Translations under genes and position numbers: made by a program
DNA from: Plazaster borealis
Lineage: Eukaryota > Echinodermata > Asteroidea > Forcipulatida > Labidiasteridae
Length of the DNA: 64,000 nt
Direction: 5' to 3'
NCBI GenBank assembly: GCA_021014325.1
Contig: CM037476.1
Coordinates: forward strand, 12,932,827 to 12,996,826
Shown here: piece by piece, positions 24,951 through 37,489 of the stretch
Layout of the letters: the number at the start of each line of letters is the position of its first letter
Position numbering within the stretch: the first letter of the stretch is position 1
Notes under the pieces: model-generated
Databases searched by the model: none
Told to the model about the DNA's origin: nothing
Seen by the model: the letters and a program-made list of their open reading frames with translations, nothing else

Positions 24951-25142
24951 TGGGCCCAATTTCATAGAGCTACTTACTCAAAGAATATTGCCTACACATT
25001 TTCTGCTAACCAAAAATGAGCAGAATACAGTCACAGAAGGTACATGTGAAATGGTACATTGGTTACCTTATTCTGGTAAGCATAATTTTGTTATGCTTAG
25101 CTCCTTTATGTGCTTAAGCAGCTCTGTATGATATTGGGCCCA
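24951..25142. mobile_element. Foldback MITE, second copy of the 11211-11376 family
   Basis: TGGGCCCAATTTCATAGAGC at the left, and GCAGCTCTGTATGATATTGGGCCCA at the right with a few mismatches. Same core ACCTTATTCTGGTAAGCATAA. The right arm holds an extra CTCCTTTATGTG-type insertion. Confidence 0.75.
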
Positions 25143-25780
25143 AGTGTGCATTTGCTCCTTATGTACATGGGCTGTTGTACACAACACACTGTTTTGTGTA
25201 CAACTAGCACGAAGGGTAGTTTATGTATGTCAAATCAATTTGCCTCAAATTTGATGACATTTCAACATCTACAATCTATGAAACAATCCATCTGGACTTC
25301 TTCAACATTTACGTGGATTGTATCTATGACTTCTAGTCCAATTTCTATTTTCTTGTTTCTACTCACATTGCCCCTCCCCCTTTTCCTTTTCCGTTCTACA
25401 GGACGTCCAGCCGATTTACACCCCCTATTTTGGGCCTGGATCCGCCCCTTTTCAATCTGCCCCTCAGTATCAAGGGAAACTGTGGTGCCTTTTATCGACA
25501 GCAGGGTTTGCCAGTCCTGCCTCTATTCTGTCCATAGTAAGTTTAATTGACGTTTTATGAATTCATGCATTGTACACTTTACTATACATCCTCATGTGTA
25601 TCGGAGTATGCTGTATGCATAACCGCTATACACTAAGCTCACATGCAAACCTATAAGCAGGCCCTGGGAACAATCTACACAACTTGTGAATGTGAGTATA
25701 CAGTCAAATTCATCACTACTGTCACTGATGACTGTACGTTATTACATGTACATGTAATTGTTATTACTGCTGATTGGACA
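25143..25780. other. No gene seen
   Basis: A 146-codon ORF (25110-25550) starts within the MITE arm and is hydrophobic, C/T-rich translation with no domain. Confidence 0.4.
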
Positions 25781-25784
25781 TGAA

Positions 25785-26045
25785 GGACTGCACTGGTATA
25801 CTGATTGTGCTTTACATGGAATCAGGAAAACCACCATAATCCATTGTAATCAGAGTGCAACAGTTTGGATGTTGAGTTACTGTATGGTGTTCGACTGAGG
25901 ACTGCACTAGTAAACTCTTAACATGGAATCAGGCAAACCACCATAATCAGAGTGCAACAGTTTGGATGTTGAGTTACTGTATGGTGCTGGACTGAGGACT
26001 GCACTAGTAAACTCTTAACATGGGATCAGGCATACCGCCATAATC
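25785..26045. repeat. Tandem repeat, ~100-bp unit, about 2.5 copies
   Basis: GGACTGCACT-GTA, CATGGAATCAGG-AAACC and AGAGTGCAACAGTTTGGATG recur in order at about 25790, 25900 and 26000. The first two copies differ by only a few bases and one small indel. Confidence 0.85.
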
Positions 26046-26049
26046 ACAG

Positions 26050-27445
26050 TTTGTCTATTGAGTTACGAGGCAGAGTTGGAGTTTGTTAGAGTGAGGAAGG
26101 ATCCTAGTAAATCACTCAAGAGAGTTAGGGGTAAAGAATATTCCATTGTGACTTTAAGGTAAGGTACAGCATTGGCGATTCAGTTTGTCTAACTTATTGA
26201 TGAATCAGGGCATTCACTCCTCAATCACAAATGATAATTTTAGCTCATGGTGTATATTGTTGTTTACAAACAATGTACATGTACGCAAGTTGTTTGTGCA
26301 TAAACCTGCATTAAGAAAGCATACCCCTGGGTAAACCTAAACCCACCCCGTCATTTGCAGCAAATGAGTCTGTGCAATATTCAAACTTTCTTAACAGGTA
26401 AAAGTTACTGTTTCCATATTTTACAGGGACCTTTTGTCATTTGCTCATCATCCCTGAAAATAAGCTGAAATTGGGTTGAAAAGCTTGAGGCTCATAACCT
26501 AAATGTAATGTACATGTACATGTACTTTTTACATGCAGGGCTAAGATTGTCGTAAAGCCAATGCTGTACCATATCTTTAAACATTCATTTCTTTGATTCC
26601 TAAAGTGTTTGTTCCCAGAGCCTGCTATAGTTTTATAATTACATACAACTTGACCTTTACTTGACAATTGTGTCTTTGACTTTTGACCAGTGAGACAGTG
26701 TAATTATTTTCTAATTGCTACTGAAGGATTTATGTATACGTACGGTAGGTAACACCTAGTCCAGGTAAAATTTAACCTGTGCACAAAAGAGGGTCCACCT
26801 ACATCTACGTAATATCCACCTCCTACAACATATATGAGAACAATGTGCCTATTATCAAAACCTCTACGACGCAGAGTCTTTCAATTTCAGCACCTTTCAA
26901 TTTCCCTGTACAGATTACTGAGCATTTGACTTAAAGACAATGTAGTAAGTTCTCATACAATGTTCAGTTATTGTCTCTAGAAATTCTCTAAATTCTGAAT
27001 TATCCAAGATGAATCCTGGACAGCTATGGCATGCTGTTAACACTTGCGACTGGAACTAATTATAAACACCTGACCAACAAGAACAAGTTTTTCTTTCCTT
27101 GATACTACCATTATGCACACTAGGTTAAAGGAAGTTTGAATCCCCGATATTTCTCCCATTCAAATCAATGTAACCAAACCAAGGCTGGAAGAGCAATAGT
27201 CTGGTTCCTTTTTGTACAATGAATATTAGCATCCATTACTGTTATTGGATACAGGGAACATGACCAACAGGCAGAATTACAAGGGTCTTTTTTAGACTGA
27301 ATCTATCGTTATTGTTCAACCCTTGACCTTCCCATGACTGAAAGTGACCACTATTGTTACCAAACAAGACAAATAATGTACTCAATAAACAAATGTAAAG
27401 GCTGTATACACCATTGGAAAGTATTCAGGGTTTGGGCATAAAGTT
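26050..27445. other. No gene seen
   Basis: Contains an ACATGTACATGTAC run at about 26512-26526. Otherwise unique-looking. Confidence 0.4.
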
Positions 27446-27447
27446 TG

Positions 27448-28715
27448 ATCCACAGAATGATTTTGTATTAGTGACCCCTTGCACATGACGTCACAAGCTC
27501 AAACAGCGCCCTCACGGAGGTCAAAGGAAGACCTATCACTGGTTGAGAGTTGTGCATGGTGTTTACACATGTGCATGTTTCCATTGCCTGACCTCAGGGA
27601 CGGCGGTCTATAGGCAAGGGGTCAATGAGCAATGTTCTTCAAAACATCAAAGAAAAGAAATGCCTTGAAGCTTCGGGACATTTTTCAGTAACACTCAAAT
27701 GGGTGTCTGGGTGTCTTTTTGAACACACTTGTTTTGAATTTGAACTCACTACTTCATCTTTCATTCGCAATTTGCAACTAAACGTTTTGCAGACGAGTAG
27801 TTTACGCACCGTGCTTTTCAATTCACAGCAAGTTTTGACACCCATTTCAAACTTCTGTCTAGCCATAATTAACGTATTCCTTTACAATTTATAATATCAT
27901 TCAAAGACTATGCAGGAATATTTCAAAGATTGTTGAAAAAACAAGAGAGAGATTGTTCAAAGATTGTTTGATAGAAAGTGTTGGTCCCCCCCCCCCCAGA
28001 ACAGAAGCAAAATTCCGACATGAAGTCTGCCATGCTTGAATTTGTGTTCCTTGAGATTCAAATCAAAACTCTTTTCCAATATTAACAAATTTCATTCTTA
28101 TGGGACTTAATCAAGGAGTAATTAAACTACTCTACTCTGGATCTGGATCAATTACTTTCCATCCCTCAATTTAATACCAATGGTGTATACAGCCTTCTAA
28201 TACATGGAGCTTAGTGATAGTCTTCAATCAAAGGATATTGACCTATCGCCATTTATAATGATGGCCAATTACTGTTCCTAGGTCACATCACATGACCAAC
28301 CTGATCTAAGACAATGGAAAGTGGGTTCCCATAAGTATTTGTGTATGTTTAACAAACAATGTGTTAGATACACAAATGCTGGTACATGTAGTAAGCTCAT
28401 CCTACATGCGGTTCAGATCAATTCATAAAGCTTGATCCACAGAATGATTTTAGTAATGTAAGGGATTTCCAATACACTCCTTGCATATGATGTTACAATA
28501 TCAAACAGCGCCCTCAATGAGGTCAAAGGAAAACCTATCATTGGCTGAGAGTTGTGTGATAGTTGTGAGCCTACTTACAAATCAATTTGTCTTAAATTTG
28601 CAATACACCCCTTGGACATGATGTCACAAGCTCAAACAGCGCCCTCACCCAGGTCAAAAGGAAGACCCATCATTGGCTGAGAGTTGTGAGCCTACTTACC
28701 ACATGAGGTTCAAAT
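27448..28715. repeat. Three spaced copies of an AGCGCCCTCA module
   Basis: Copies at about 27448-27555, 28432-28560 and 28600-28700. Each has TTGCA-ATGA(C/T)GT(C/T)ACAA, TCAAACAGCGCCCTCA, AGGTCAAAGGAA-ACC(T/C)ATCA and TGGCTGAGAGTTGTG. The first two also share TTGATCCACAGAATGATTTT. Between the first two is unique sequence with a C12 run near 27987. Confidence 0.7.
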
Positions 28716-29099
28716 CAATTTGTCTTTAGTGTGCAAGGGAACACTGCATTATGTGTAGACAGTGAACACTTTCCAAATTACTGATGCACACACTTCTCCC
28801 CACATATGCCTAACAGGTCTGTGTGAACCCATTGTCTTAGGAACATGACTTTGTACAGATGTGGAGTCATACTTGTACATGTACATGACTGATGCTTACA
28901 CTTTAGTTGCATCCATGTACCTACTTTATGCTCATTTTTCTTGATTAGGAACATGGCAAAACCAAATAGACGATAGGCCAATACAAACCTCGTTCCCAAA
29001 TCAATCCATCTACCTCACATTTCAAGGTAGCATATTCAAGGATCTTGGATATTAAAGTGAAGTCAAGTTACCTCTTGGTATATATATTTCAGAAAAGAG

Positions 29100-29620
29100 T
29101 CCATGTTTGAACCTGGTTGACTTCTGCAATGATGTACATTACAGTCTGACTCTTTGATTACACTACTGAACAGCATGTGCTGTAGTGTAATTTGTAGTTG
29201 AAGTCTATCCAATGTGGATTTTTACCTTGGTGTGCAACACCCTGACTTCAATGTTGGACAGTGTGTACCGTCAGACTGTAGTCTGCAGCTGAAGTGTATC
29301 CAACCTTGTTTACTACAGGCAAGGAGTCCACATTGGGTACAATACATTACAATCTGGTACCTTGACTTCTACATCAGCCTGTGTTGTACAGTTAGTCTAT
29401 TCAAGGTGGATTTTTACCTTGATATGCTACACACCTTGACTTAAACATTGCACAGCATGTACTGTATCATGTTGTTGAAGTCTTTCCAAGCTGCACTTTG
29501 TACATTACAGAAGAGGAGTCCTAACTGAAACCAGATTGACATTTGTAATGTCTTTGTTCATTACAGTCTGATGCTTTGACTTCACTATTATACAGCATGT
29601 ACTGCTGTATGTGGTATATT
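29100..29620. repeat. Diverged tandem repeats, ~100-bp unit, about 5 copies
   Basis: GACTT-AA-TT-ACAG-ATGTACTGTA and GTTGAAGTCTATCCAA-TG phrases recur near 29141, 29238, 29350, 29431 and 29565. Highly diverged, so old. Confidence 0.5.
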
Positions 29621-29989
29621 GGGAACCAGCACAATCACCAATTGTTGCTGTTTGAAGTCACTTTTCCCATCGTGGGGCAATAGCTGGAACGAGGTTTGGT
29701 CAATACCAAGCAGGGTTTTCACAACGTCCTGAAAGTTCTTCACCTCAAGTCAAGTGCCATTATATGCATTAATAAGTGTGACATTGCGCTGACGCTCAGT
29801 TCAGGTTCATATCTTATGCTGTGGTTCTCTATGGACTGTACATAAAGACAACTTCAGTATCATGTATGTACAGTATGTTCTTCTATGCAGTGTTGAACAT
29901 AACATAAAGGCTACATGTAAATGGGGCAAGATAGTTACTTGTTCAGCCCCTCGTCATGTGTGTCAAGGCAACACAAGCAGTCTACTCTT

Positions 29990-30340
29990 CTCTGCTGAGA
30001 AAGTTTCAGAGTTGAAATTCTTCTGCAATGAGCAGGGATAAAGTGATGGTCCAAAACCAGTGGTTCAAACCTTTGCTATGAATGTGTTGCATAAATCTCT
30101 CATTTTCTCGTTCCACCCAGGGTGAAATTTGAAGCTATGTATCAGAGATTAGCCACTGATGATGAGCCCTGGATAACTACAGCAACTGAGACATTTTCAG
30201 AGAATAGTATTGCTGCAATGACCAGGGATGTATCGGAGATTAGCACCTTGTAAGGCAACTGAGACAGTTTCAGTTTCTGCTGCAATGACCAGGGATAAGA
30301 CACCTGCAGCATTTCATCATAACTGAAGTAATTGATTGTA
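29990..30340. repeat. Diverged short repeats (CAATGACCAGGGAT)
   Basis: CTGCAATGA(G/C)CAGGGATAA appears near 30025, 30212 and 30280, with CAACTGAGACA-TTTCAG and TATC(A/G)GAGATTAGC between them. Confidence 0.45.
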
Positions 30341-30344
30341 ACTA

Positions 30345-33300
30345 TTGCAATACTTCATTTGTGATTATTTTATTTTGCCAGCTTCCTAAACTCCTGTCTT
30401 TACACATTGATTTTGTCATCAACCACTTGAAACAAAATCCCTTCAACTCAGCAAGGAAGCTGAGCTTTTTCTTTTCTATATTTGAGCACAGGTAAAGAAC
30501 TTTCAGGACTCAAATGCCGAGTTTGTTTTGATGTTTTGAAAATTTAATATCAGGCCTGGGGTACTGACATTGGTACGATTTTGTTGAGCTTAATTACCAA
30601 TTAGTTGGTAATTAATTTCAAGGGTTTTTTGTGGAGACCTTTAGGCTGACTAATTTTATATTTCCACTTTCCTCTGAAATAATTCTCCATAAGACCAAAT
30701 GAATGCAATAACCCCAGTTTCTTTCACCAGAATTGTCAGGTTTAAGCACCCCATTCATATTGCTGATTATGTAAAACTAATTTGTAACTGCATGTAGTAC
30801 CATACCCCAGGTCTGAACAAAATCTTGGCAAGTTTCTGACACCTAAGTTTGATAAAAATTCAAGGCATTGACATATTAGCACTGGAGCAAAATTTGTAAC
30901 TTGAAGATCGGTACAAGAAACTAAAAAGTACATGTACAGGTAAGTTTTTGTTAAAGAGACACATTGAAATGCATCTAGAATTGCAGCCAAAAAGTTGTTT
31001 GACTACTTTGGGGTACCAGAATTACAGCAAATACTCTACAGTCATACATGTAAATTGTTTCCTAATTGCACTGTACCGATTGGCTAGTCTCTTTCCAACC
31101 ATCCTGTTTGTGGTAATCTTTGAGAGCTGTGCCTCATGGGTCCAGGTTTGGACCGAGTCTGATATGCAGACTTTATTCTTACTCCATGTACTCATACCAC
31201 ACTTTCTTCTACATGTATTTCATCTCCACTGGTACATTACATGTATCATCAACGATGAATGGGTCTACATGTACATGTATATGACCACAGTGACATGGCA
31301 ACTAGTGCGCAGAATCCATTCTGTCATTTTCTGTTCTTTACTCTTTGTTGAGTCTTTTTCTCAAAGAATGAGATGTCTGCTCCATCAATATTTATCACAG
31401 TATTGAATGGTTGTCTTAGTTTTGTCAATGCCTTGATGTAAGGTGAACTCAGTTCACAGGTTGTTGCAGTTCTACTGTAACAACTCCTTGGTTGATATAT
31501 AGTTTATCATTGTTTGAAAACCCTATGCTTGGTATTGCCTTTGATTGAAGACTACCTGTTATGCATACTACTCCTAGATACACATTATTGAGGATGTATA
31601 GTTACAGTACATGAATTCCAACTTCAATTAAAGTTACCATGGACCTATCTGACAGGACTGGGACCCCCGCGTCTAACACCACAGTTACCGTCAATACTGA
31701 GGGACCCACCACATCGTCCCATGTGCAGCCCTAGTTATAGTATGGTGCTCTACCTTTGCACCCCAGGCCATCTCAGTACAGAGACTTAAAGAGTTTGGCT
31801 ACTATTTGTTCCCTAGTGCGGGACCCCGTGTTGCAGTCTAGCTGGTGCCATCCAAATGCAAACCAGCATCTTAGACAAAATGTCCTCAGTTTCAGAGGGT
31901 TCTGGTATTCAACTAAATACCCTTCACTGACTGCAACACATAAGACTGAATACTGATTTAGGGAGCTACAAGTAAATCATTACATTTCACTGCTAAGTAG
32001 ATACGGATCCTTTAAACAGATCTGTCATCTTGGTTTTTCTCATACACAATTTAATGAGAACCCAAATGAGGCTCGGTCAAAAATAGACTGGTGCCTTTGA
32101 AATTCTACTTTTCTTCAATGGTGAATTCACATGTTGTCTGGGTATCAGACAAGCCTTATTGGTTTACTTCCTTTTTAGTTGAGTCGTATAATTATTTTGC
32201 CGATTTGTTTAATCGTCTCAAAGCTTCAATTGCCTGAAAAGTTTTGGCACAAGAAAGTCAGTTCAAGATTCAACTGCTTTTGGTTGAATCATTTGTGAAC
32301 CTTTTATATTTTATGGATATAGAAAAAATGGCCACTATGTCCTAAAATGAGTAGATTCACATTAACTTTCCAATTTCATTGTCATTTTAACATCATTTTG
32401 ATGAACTTCGCTGAAATCTAGAATTGCCTCACATCATTTTAGTATTTTAAACCGAGACATATTGGATGTTTATAAATACTTCATAAAGACGTGAGAAGGC
32501 GTTGAATTATTTGCCTGTGTTTTCAGTTTGAAAAAACTATCAGTGAAATGTGTCAAAATGGCAGCCACTTCAACTACATGATTTACTATTTTTGTTTTAT
32601 CAAAGTTTACTTTTGTCAGATTCATACTTTGAGCTTAAAAAGGTATTTTCAGCTACAGTTTGATTGCAAACAATTAAAATCAGTTTATTTTCTTCACATG
32701 CACTACTTCAAACTGATTTCTTTTTTATTTTTATTTATTTTTTGAACTATTTTTGTTTAGATTTTAAATGAGATTGTGATTTTTTTGTAAAGAATCTATG
32801 GGATTTCATTTTTGTCGGATACTTAAGGAATTTGTTACTATTTTACAAATGACTGATGATATTACATGACTAAAACCTTACTTGATTGTATTTTATCACT
32901 GTTTGTGCTAATGAAGGTTTCCTCAATTATTTTTGACATTTCATTTTACCTAAATGGCGTAATCTAAATGTTATTGTTGCAAACAACTATTTGTTCCTAC
33001 TCTTGTTGATTTTTAAACCATGATGAATTGCAAATTTTGGTTTTAAAACTAAGTCCACTTGATTTGGGACTTGATGCACAACATTTAGCAGAGTTTAACA
33101 TTAGTTAATGAGACAGTTAACCACATGAACGGCACACTGATGTGACTGTTATCTATTATTGCATTTACAAACTCCTGAGAAATACTTCACAAAATGTTCC
33201 ATATTTGTGAAAAATTCATTCTCATGGATTGAAAGACCATGATGCAACATGAACTCCTGTAATCTCCAGGGAGAAATTTCACAGCAGGGTTGAAGGTTTT

Positions 33301-33470
33301 CTCTCCATGAGCAATCCCTGGAGTGGTGGATAGATACATCCTCCTCTGTGGAAAGAAAACTGGTTATTATAGTTCAAAAGACCCTTACCATGTTGCAGCC
33401 AACTCCGGGTCCTTGATTCATCCAGACTACAGGATCGGGAAGATTGACACATCACAAACAGCCAAACGCC
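30345..33470. other. No convincing gene
   Basis: AT-rich. A 152-codon ORF at 30948-31406 is hydrophobic and includes a Met-Tyr run from an ACATGTACATGTAT tract (31260-31281). A GC-richer patch lies at about 31640-31860. I see no splice-linked coding exons. Confidence 0.35.
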
Positions 33471-33479
33471 AGTTAAATG

Positions 33480-33600
33480 CAGATAGAGGGCAACTCACCG
33501 ACCAGCCTGCCGACACCTGCGGGCGGGGAACACTCGTGTGCGCACCAGGATGGCTTGCATGCACCGGGGTGCCAAGAGGGGAGGGGATACATTCTTACGC
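33480..33600 (+). repeat. Dispersed repeat, copy 2 (GCGGGGAACACT)
   Basis: Plus-strand homologue of 22425-22545: AGAGGGCAACTCACCGAC, GGGCGGGGAACACTCGTGTG, ACCAGGATGGCTTGCATGCA. The enclosing 118-codon ORF is not conserved between the two copies. Confidence 0.7.
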
Positions 33601-33794
33601 TGTTGGTAAAATACAATTAAATGTCTCATTAATAACAGATATAAAATGGAATTTAACTGTAAACAGTGACAAAAAATAAATGAATCACCAGCACGGTCAA
33701 TGTGTAAAAGGAAGATCCAAAAATGTGAAAAGAAAAATTATCAGGAAAATTTAACAAGTTCTGGGTTCAAGATTGGTACAAGATTGGTAAACTT

Positions 33795-34065
33795 GTTGAA
33801 TTTAACTGAACTGTCATTGCATATAACAGAGTCAGTTCCGTGAAATTTGATGTTAATTTGTTAACTGGTCCTCAGGTATTTTAACTGGGATTTGGCCAGC
33901 AAACCATAGTTGTGAAAGATGGTTCTTAAGAGAAATTTTAAAGATCTTTGAGTCTACAAAATAATGCAGGTTTAGTAAACTGTACAAAAAGGCATTCCTA
34001 AGTTGAACTGAACTGTCATACATGTCATATAACAGAGTCAGTTGCATGAAATTTGATGTTCATTT
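33795..34065. repeat. Diverged tandem duplication, ~195 bp
   Basis: TTGAA-T-AACTGAACTGTCAT, CATATAACAGAGTCAGTT and TGAAATTTGATGTT occur at about 33798-33855 and 33998-34062. Confidence 0.65.
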
Positions 34066-34389
34066 ATAGAGTATCCTACACAGGGAGTTCCCTTTGCAAA
34101 AGAAACCTTCTGTGTAAATTTTGGGTTGAAGAGAAACATTTGGATATTTCAATGCATTAATTTAGTGAAGCTTATGAGCTTCTTTTTTATCCTTCTTTGT
34201 TCTAACAATGACCAATCTTGTACCCAGCTACATACAGATGTGTATATTTACCAACAGCGTTCATTTAACTCACCCTCTCCTAACCTACATGAAATAGAAA
34301 TAATTTACTAGTAATGTACATAGTACTCCTTATAACCAGCCTCTCACAAAAACTGGTTTTCAAAAGATGCTACCAGGTTTGGCCTAACT

Positions 34390-34600
34390 CGATAAGTACT
34401 CAAGGTTTGTGTTTTACCCTACACCGATGTGTATTAAGGATTGTACACTCGGTACTTTCACCGAGTCCTGTGAAAAAAAAATCACAGGCATATTACTCGG
34501 ATGGGATGTGAACACACATCCTTTCATTGCTAGAGCAGATGCCTTGCCACTAGACCACCAAGCTTGCCCAGTAGCTAGAGGCAAGTCAAATCCTATATTT
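34390..34600 (-). repeat. tRNA-derived SINE
   Basis: The minus strand 34565-34495 reads like a decayed tRNA: GGTGGTCTAGTGGCAAGGC (A box) and GTGTTCACATCCC (eroded B box). The adjoining non-tRNA part carries CACTCGGTACTTTCACCGAG and an A9 stretch. I recall this repeat type from echinoderm DNA. It is not a functional tRNA. Confidence 0.6.
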
Positions 34601-35299
34601 TAACAGCTGGTACCACTGTTATGCAATTGAATTAATAAGGTATAAAATAGGTGTGCAAAACAATTGACAAATTTGCCAAGCATGCAAAATTTTGTACCAA
34701 GTTTGTTTCCAGTTTTTTATGGCACTAAAATAGAAAAAGGAAAAGAGGAAATCGGCTGATTAGCTGAAACGTTGCATGCCAATAATATAGTCAAGTGTGG
34801 TCTAAAACTTTGAAGACCAAATTTGTTTTTGAAATTTTGTTCAGTTTATCTTAATAATAATAGGTATTTGTTTGGCACTTTTATACACTGTATCAAAGTG
34901 TCTTACACTGTTGACATGTTAGTAATTACTTCCATGTAAATGAGTTGATGTAAATCTCATTAAATAAAACTTTTTTTGTGAGAGGCTGGGTACAAATGAA
35001 CAAATTACAGCTACATGTAAAGATGCATCACCCAGATTTGAAAATGTTTAAAAATTTGAATCAATATTTCTCTAGGATGAATTAAGTTTATAATTTTTAT
35101 CGGAAAAGTGGAAGAAACAAATTAGTGATAGCTAATGTGGATATGAGGACCTGACATTACCTCATCTGAACATGAAAGGTTAAGTACACTATGCCTACTT
35201 TTCACACAGAAAGATTTTACGTCCTGCATAATTTGTTACGGCATATTGCATAAGACTCGTTGCGCTGATCTTGGCCTTAATGCCCCTTGAAAAGTTTGC

Positions 35300-35390
35300 C
35301 ATAGACTTTAAGATTTTCCAACAGAAGTCCCCTTTGCCAATGAAAATGGTCTTGCCCTCTCAAAGATGAAATTTCAGGCCTGCTACACAC
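35300..35390. repeat. Dispersed repeat, paired with 39466-39546
   Basis: AGATTTTCCAACAGAAGTCCCCTTTGC, AAATGG(T/C)CTTGCCC, CTCAAAGATGAA and GGCCTGC are shared in order with 39466-39546. Confidence 0.75.
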
Positions 35391-35394
35391 AAGA

Positions 35395-36780
35395 TTGAGT
35401 ATTTGCACTCCACCATTATTTGTATGCACTATTAAAAAGGCCACTCAAGTAGCAACTGATATTGTGTGTTGAAATCGCAGTTCACTTCTTTGGTTCATAG
35501 CCATTAAAGTAAAAGATAACAAAAAACACAAATTGAACTCTATTTTGAAATTCATAAATTGCCTCTAAATTTTGATATTTTTGTAAAGCAAAGACTTGGG
35601 TGATGCACCTTTTAAAAGAATGTTTAAATAATCAATAATAATATTGTGTTATTTCTAGTAAAGGTATCCACTGAGCCCCACACCATGTGCCAATGACTGC
35701 TCTCATAATAGTTCAAAAGTCCCACGCGAATCTTGCAAACAAATCAGACTGATTTCCGATTCAAAATCACAACAAGTAGCCATCATTTTGCTTGGAATCT
35801 CAGGAATTCTTTTTGGTGTGTTCATGGTCAGTGGCTCTTGCATTAGGAGCCAAGGTTGAAATTAGGGTGAGAGTCAAGTTGCTGACAAAAAGGTCTGAAA
35901 ATAAGATCCCAAGTCGGTGGGGGGCTACATGGGTCAGTTTGTTTTAGTTTGATATCCTGTTGGTAAGTTTGATGTGGCATGCAAAATTAAGAATACAAAA
36001 TTGTTAACTTGCTTTTTGCCACCATTGAACTAAATTTCATTTTCTGCTGGCAGAATTTCTATTGAACAATGAAACAAGGAGGTTCAGTTTGAATTACAAA
36101 CCAATCTATACCAGTGGTTAGAATTTTAAGAGGCCAAATGCTTGCAGGTGACACAATGACTTACCAACAGGACTGCTTATCAAATGTTAAATACTTGCTT
36201 TGAGAAAGGTCTGTAAAATACAGGCTAGGAATTAGTTGAATTGTAAAAAAACTTCCTATAAAACTGTTTTGGTAAAAAGTCTGAATAATGCTTTCCAGAT
36301 GTTTTAGTCATAATCAGGTACAGTTCTCCCACTGTGAATTAGTCCTTAAAAAGAACTAGTTAACATGACCCCATAATGACCTCTGGGGTGACCATCTAGC
36401 TATTGTGTGTATTTGCTTCTAAAAGTATTATTTTAAATGTCGGTTTGTATCTAGTGGCTAAGCTGGGCTAGAGTGCATGTAGAGAGAGGACCTGAAAAGG
36501 CAACTGCTGATTTGAGTGTCGATTGAATACTCTACATGCGCAGCATGGGTGTTACCACATCATGTCTTAAAACCATAATACATTGGTATACTAGACAGTC
36601 TTGACATCGTCTCTCATCATCTCGTCAGTGTTCAACTGAATGTGTAAAGAGTTTGACGAACAATTATGGTTCTTGTCCCTGAAAGACAACAAGTTAAAAC
36701 AGAGTCTACTCAGAGACTGTTGGTCATGGAGGCTTGGAATATCCCAATATAGACTGATTCATGTCCGAAGTCTTGACACA
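35395..36780. other. No gene seen
   Basis: AT-rich unique-looking sequence. Confidence 0.4.
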
Positions 36781-36791
36781 GTCTTCCTTCT

Positions 36792-36892
36792 AGCGTTGCA
36801 TCTCACAAGGTGCTTATCACTCTTCCTTCCAGCGTTGCATCTCACAAGGTGCTCATCACTCTTCCTTCCAGCGTTGCATCTCACAAGGTGCA
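36792..36892. repeat. Minisatellite, 39-bp unit, 2.6 copies
   Basis: AGCGTTGCATCTCACAAGGTG at 36792, 36831 and 36870. The unit length is divisible by three, so both strands stay open (127 codons plus, 80 codons minus) with a 13-residue repeat. That openness is a by-product of the period. Confidence 0.9.
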
Positions 36893-37159
36893 GATTCTTT
36901 GAATATTCCTCACGTCTTGTACTTGTAGAAATGATGTTTTTCTTTCTTTGTCCTTCCTCTTCTTCAAGTGACATCGAAGAGCATCCTGGGGGGAGAGACA
37001 CTGATCAAAGTTGTTGGCTGTAGTTCACTCTCAGAGATCGTCAGATACATGTTGATGGGCTGTGTTAGAATCTGAGTCAAAAACAAAAGCAAACAAATGC
37101 ACATAAAACGACTACAAACCCACATTTAAAAGTAGCTCAAGTCTTAAGTCCCAAGTCTC

Positions 37160-37488
37160 AAGGCAGGGTGTTCTTTTGGTAATTACTCCACAAGTTAATG
37201 ACCATAAAAACTTACTTGGTAAAGAGCACTGGAGAGCTGCTGATATTGTAAAACATTGTTACAAACGAGCCCCTTTGAAGTAATGTAGTTTTAGAGAAAA
37301 AGGGAATTTTTCACCAACAAATTTAAATCTGAGAAAGGCTTCAGGCATGAATCGGAAAGCACACAAATCAAGGGTGTTTTGCAACTTTGGTGACCAACTG
37401 AGCCCAAATTTTCACAGGTTTGTTATTTTATGCATAGTTGGGAGGATACTGGTCTTTGACAATTACCAAAAGTATACCCTGTCTTTAA
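37160..37488 (+). mobile_element. TTAA-type MITE, eroded copy
   Basis: Same internal blocks as 39099-39468 (GGTAATTACTCC, TGGAGAGCTGCTGAT, GAAAGCACACAAAT, TTTCACAGGTTTGTTATTTT, GGTCTTTGACAATTACCAAA). Both terminal repeats are damaged. Confidence 0.75.
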
Positions 37489-37489
37489 T

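Noticed and set aside
25110..25550. 146-codon ORF
   Set aside because: Begins in a MITE arm and runs through C/T-rich sequence. No recognisable domain.
30948..31406. 152-codon ORF
   Set aside because: Hydrophobic low-information translation with a Met-Tyr run from an ACATGT tract. No domain and no splice context.
33323..33679. 118-codon ORF
   Set aside because: Half of it is the dispersed GC-rich repeat also present at 22425-22545, where the frame is not kept.
34495..34565. Functional tRNA gene
   Set aside because: The B box is eroded (GTGTTCACATCC) and the sequence is embedded in a longer dispersed repeat.
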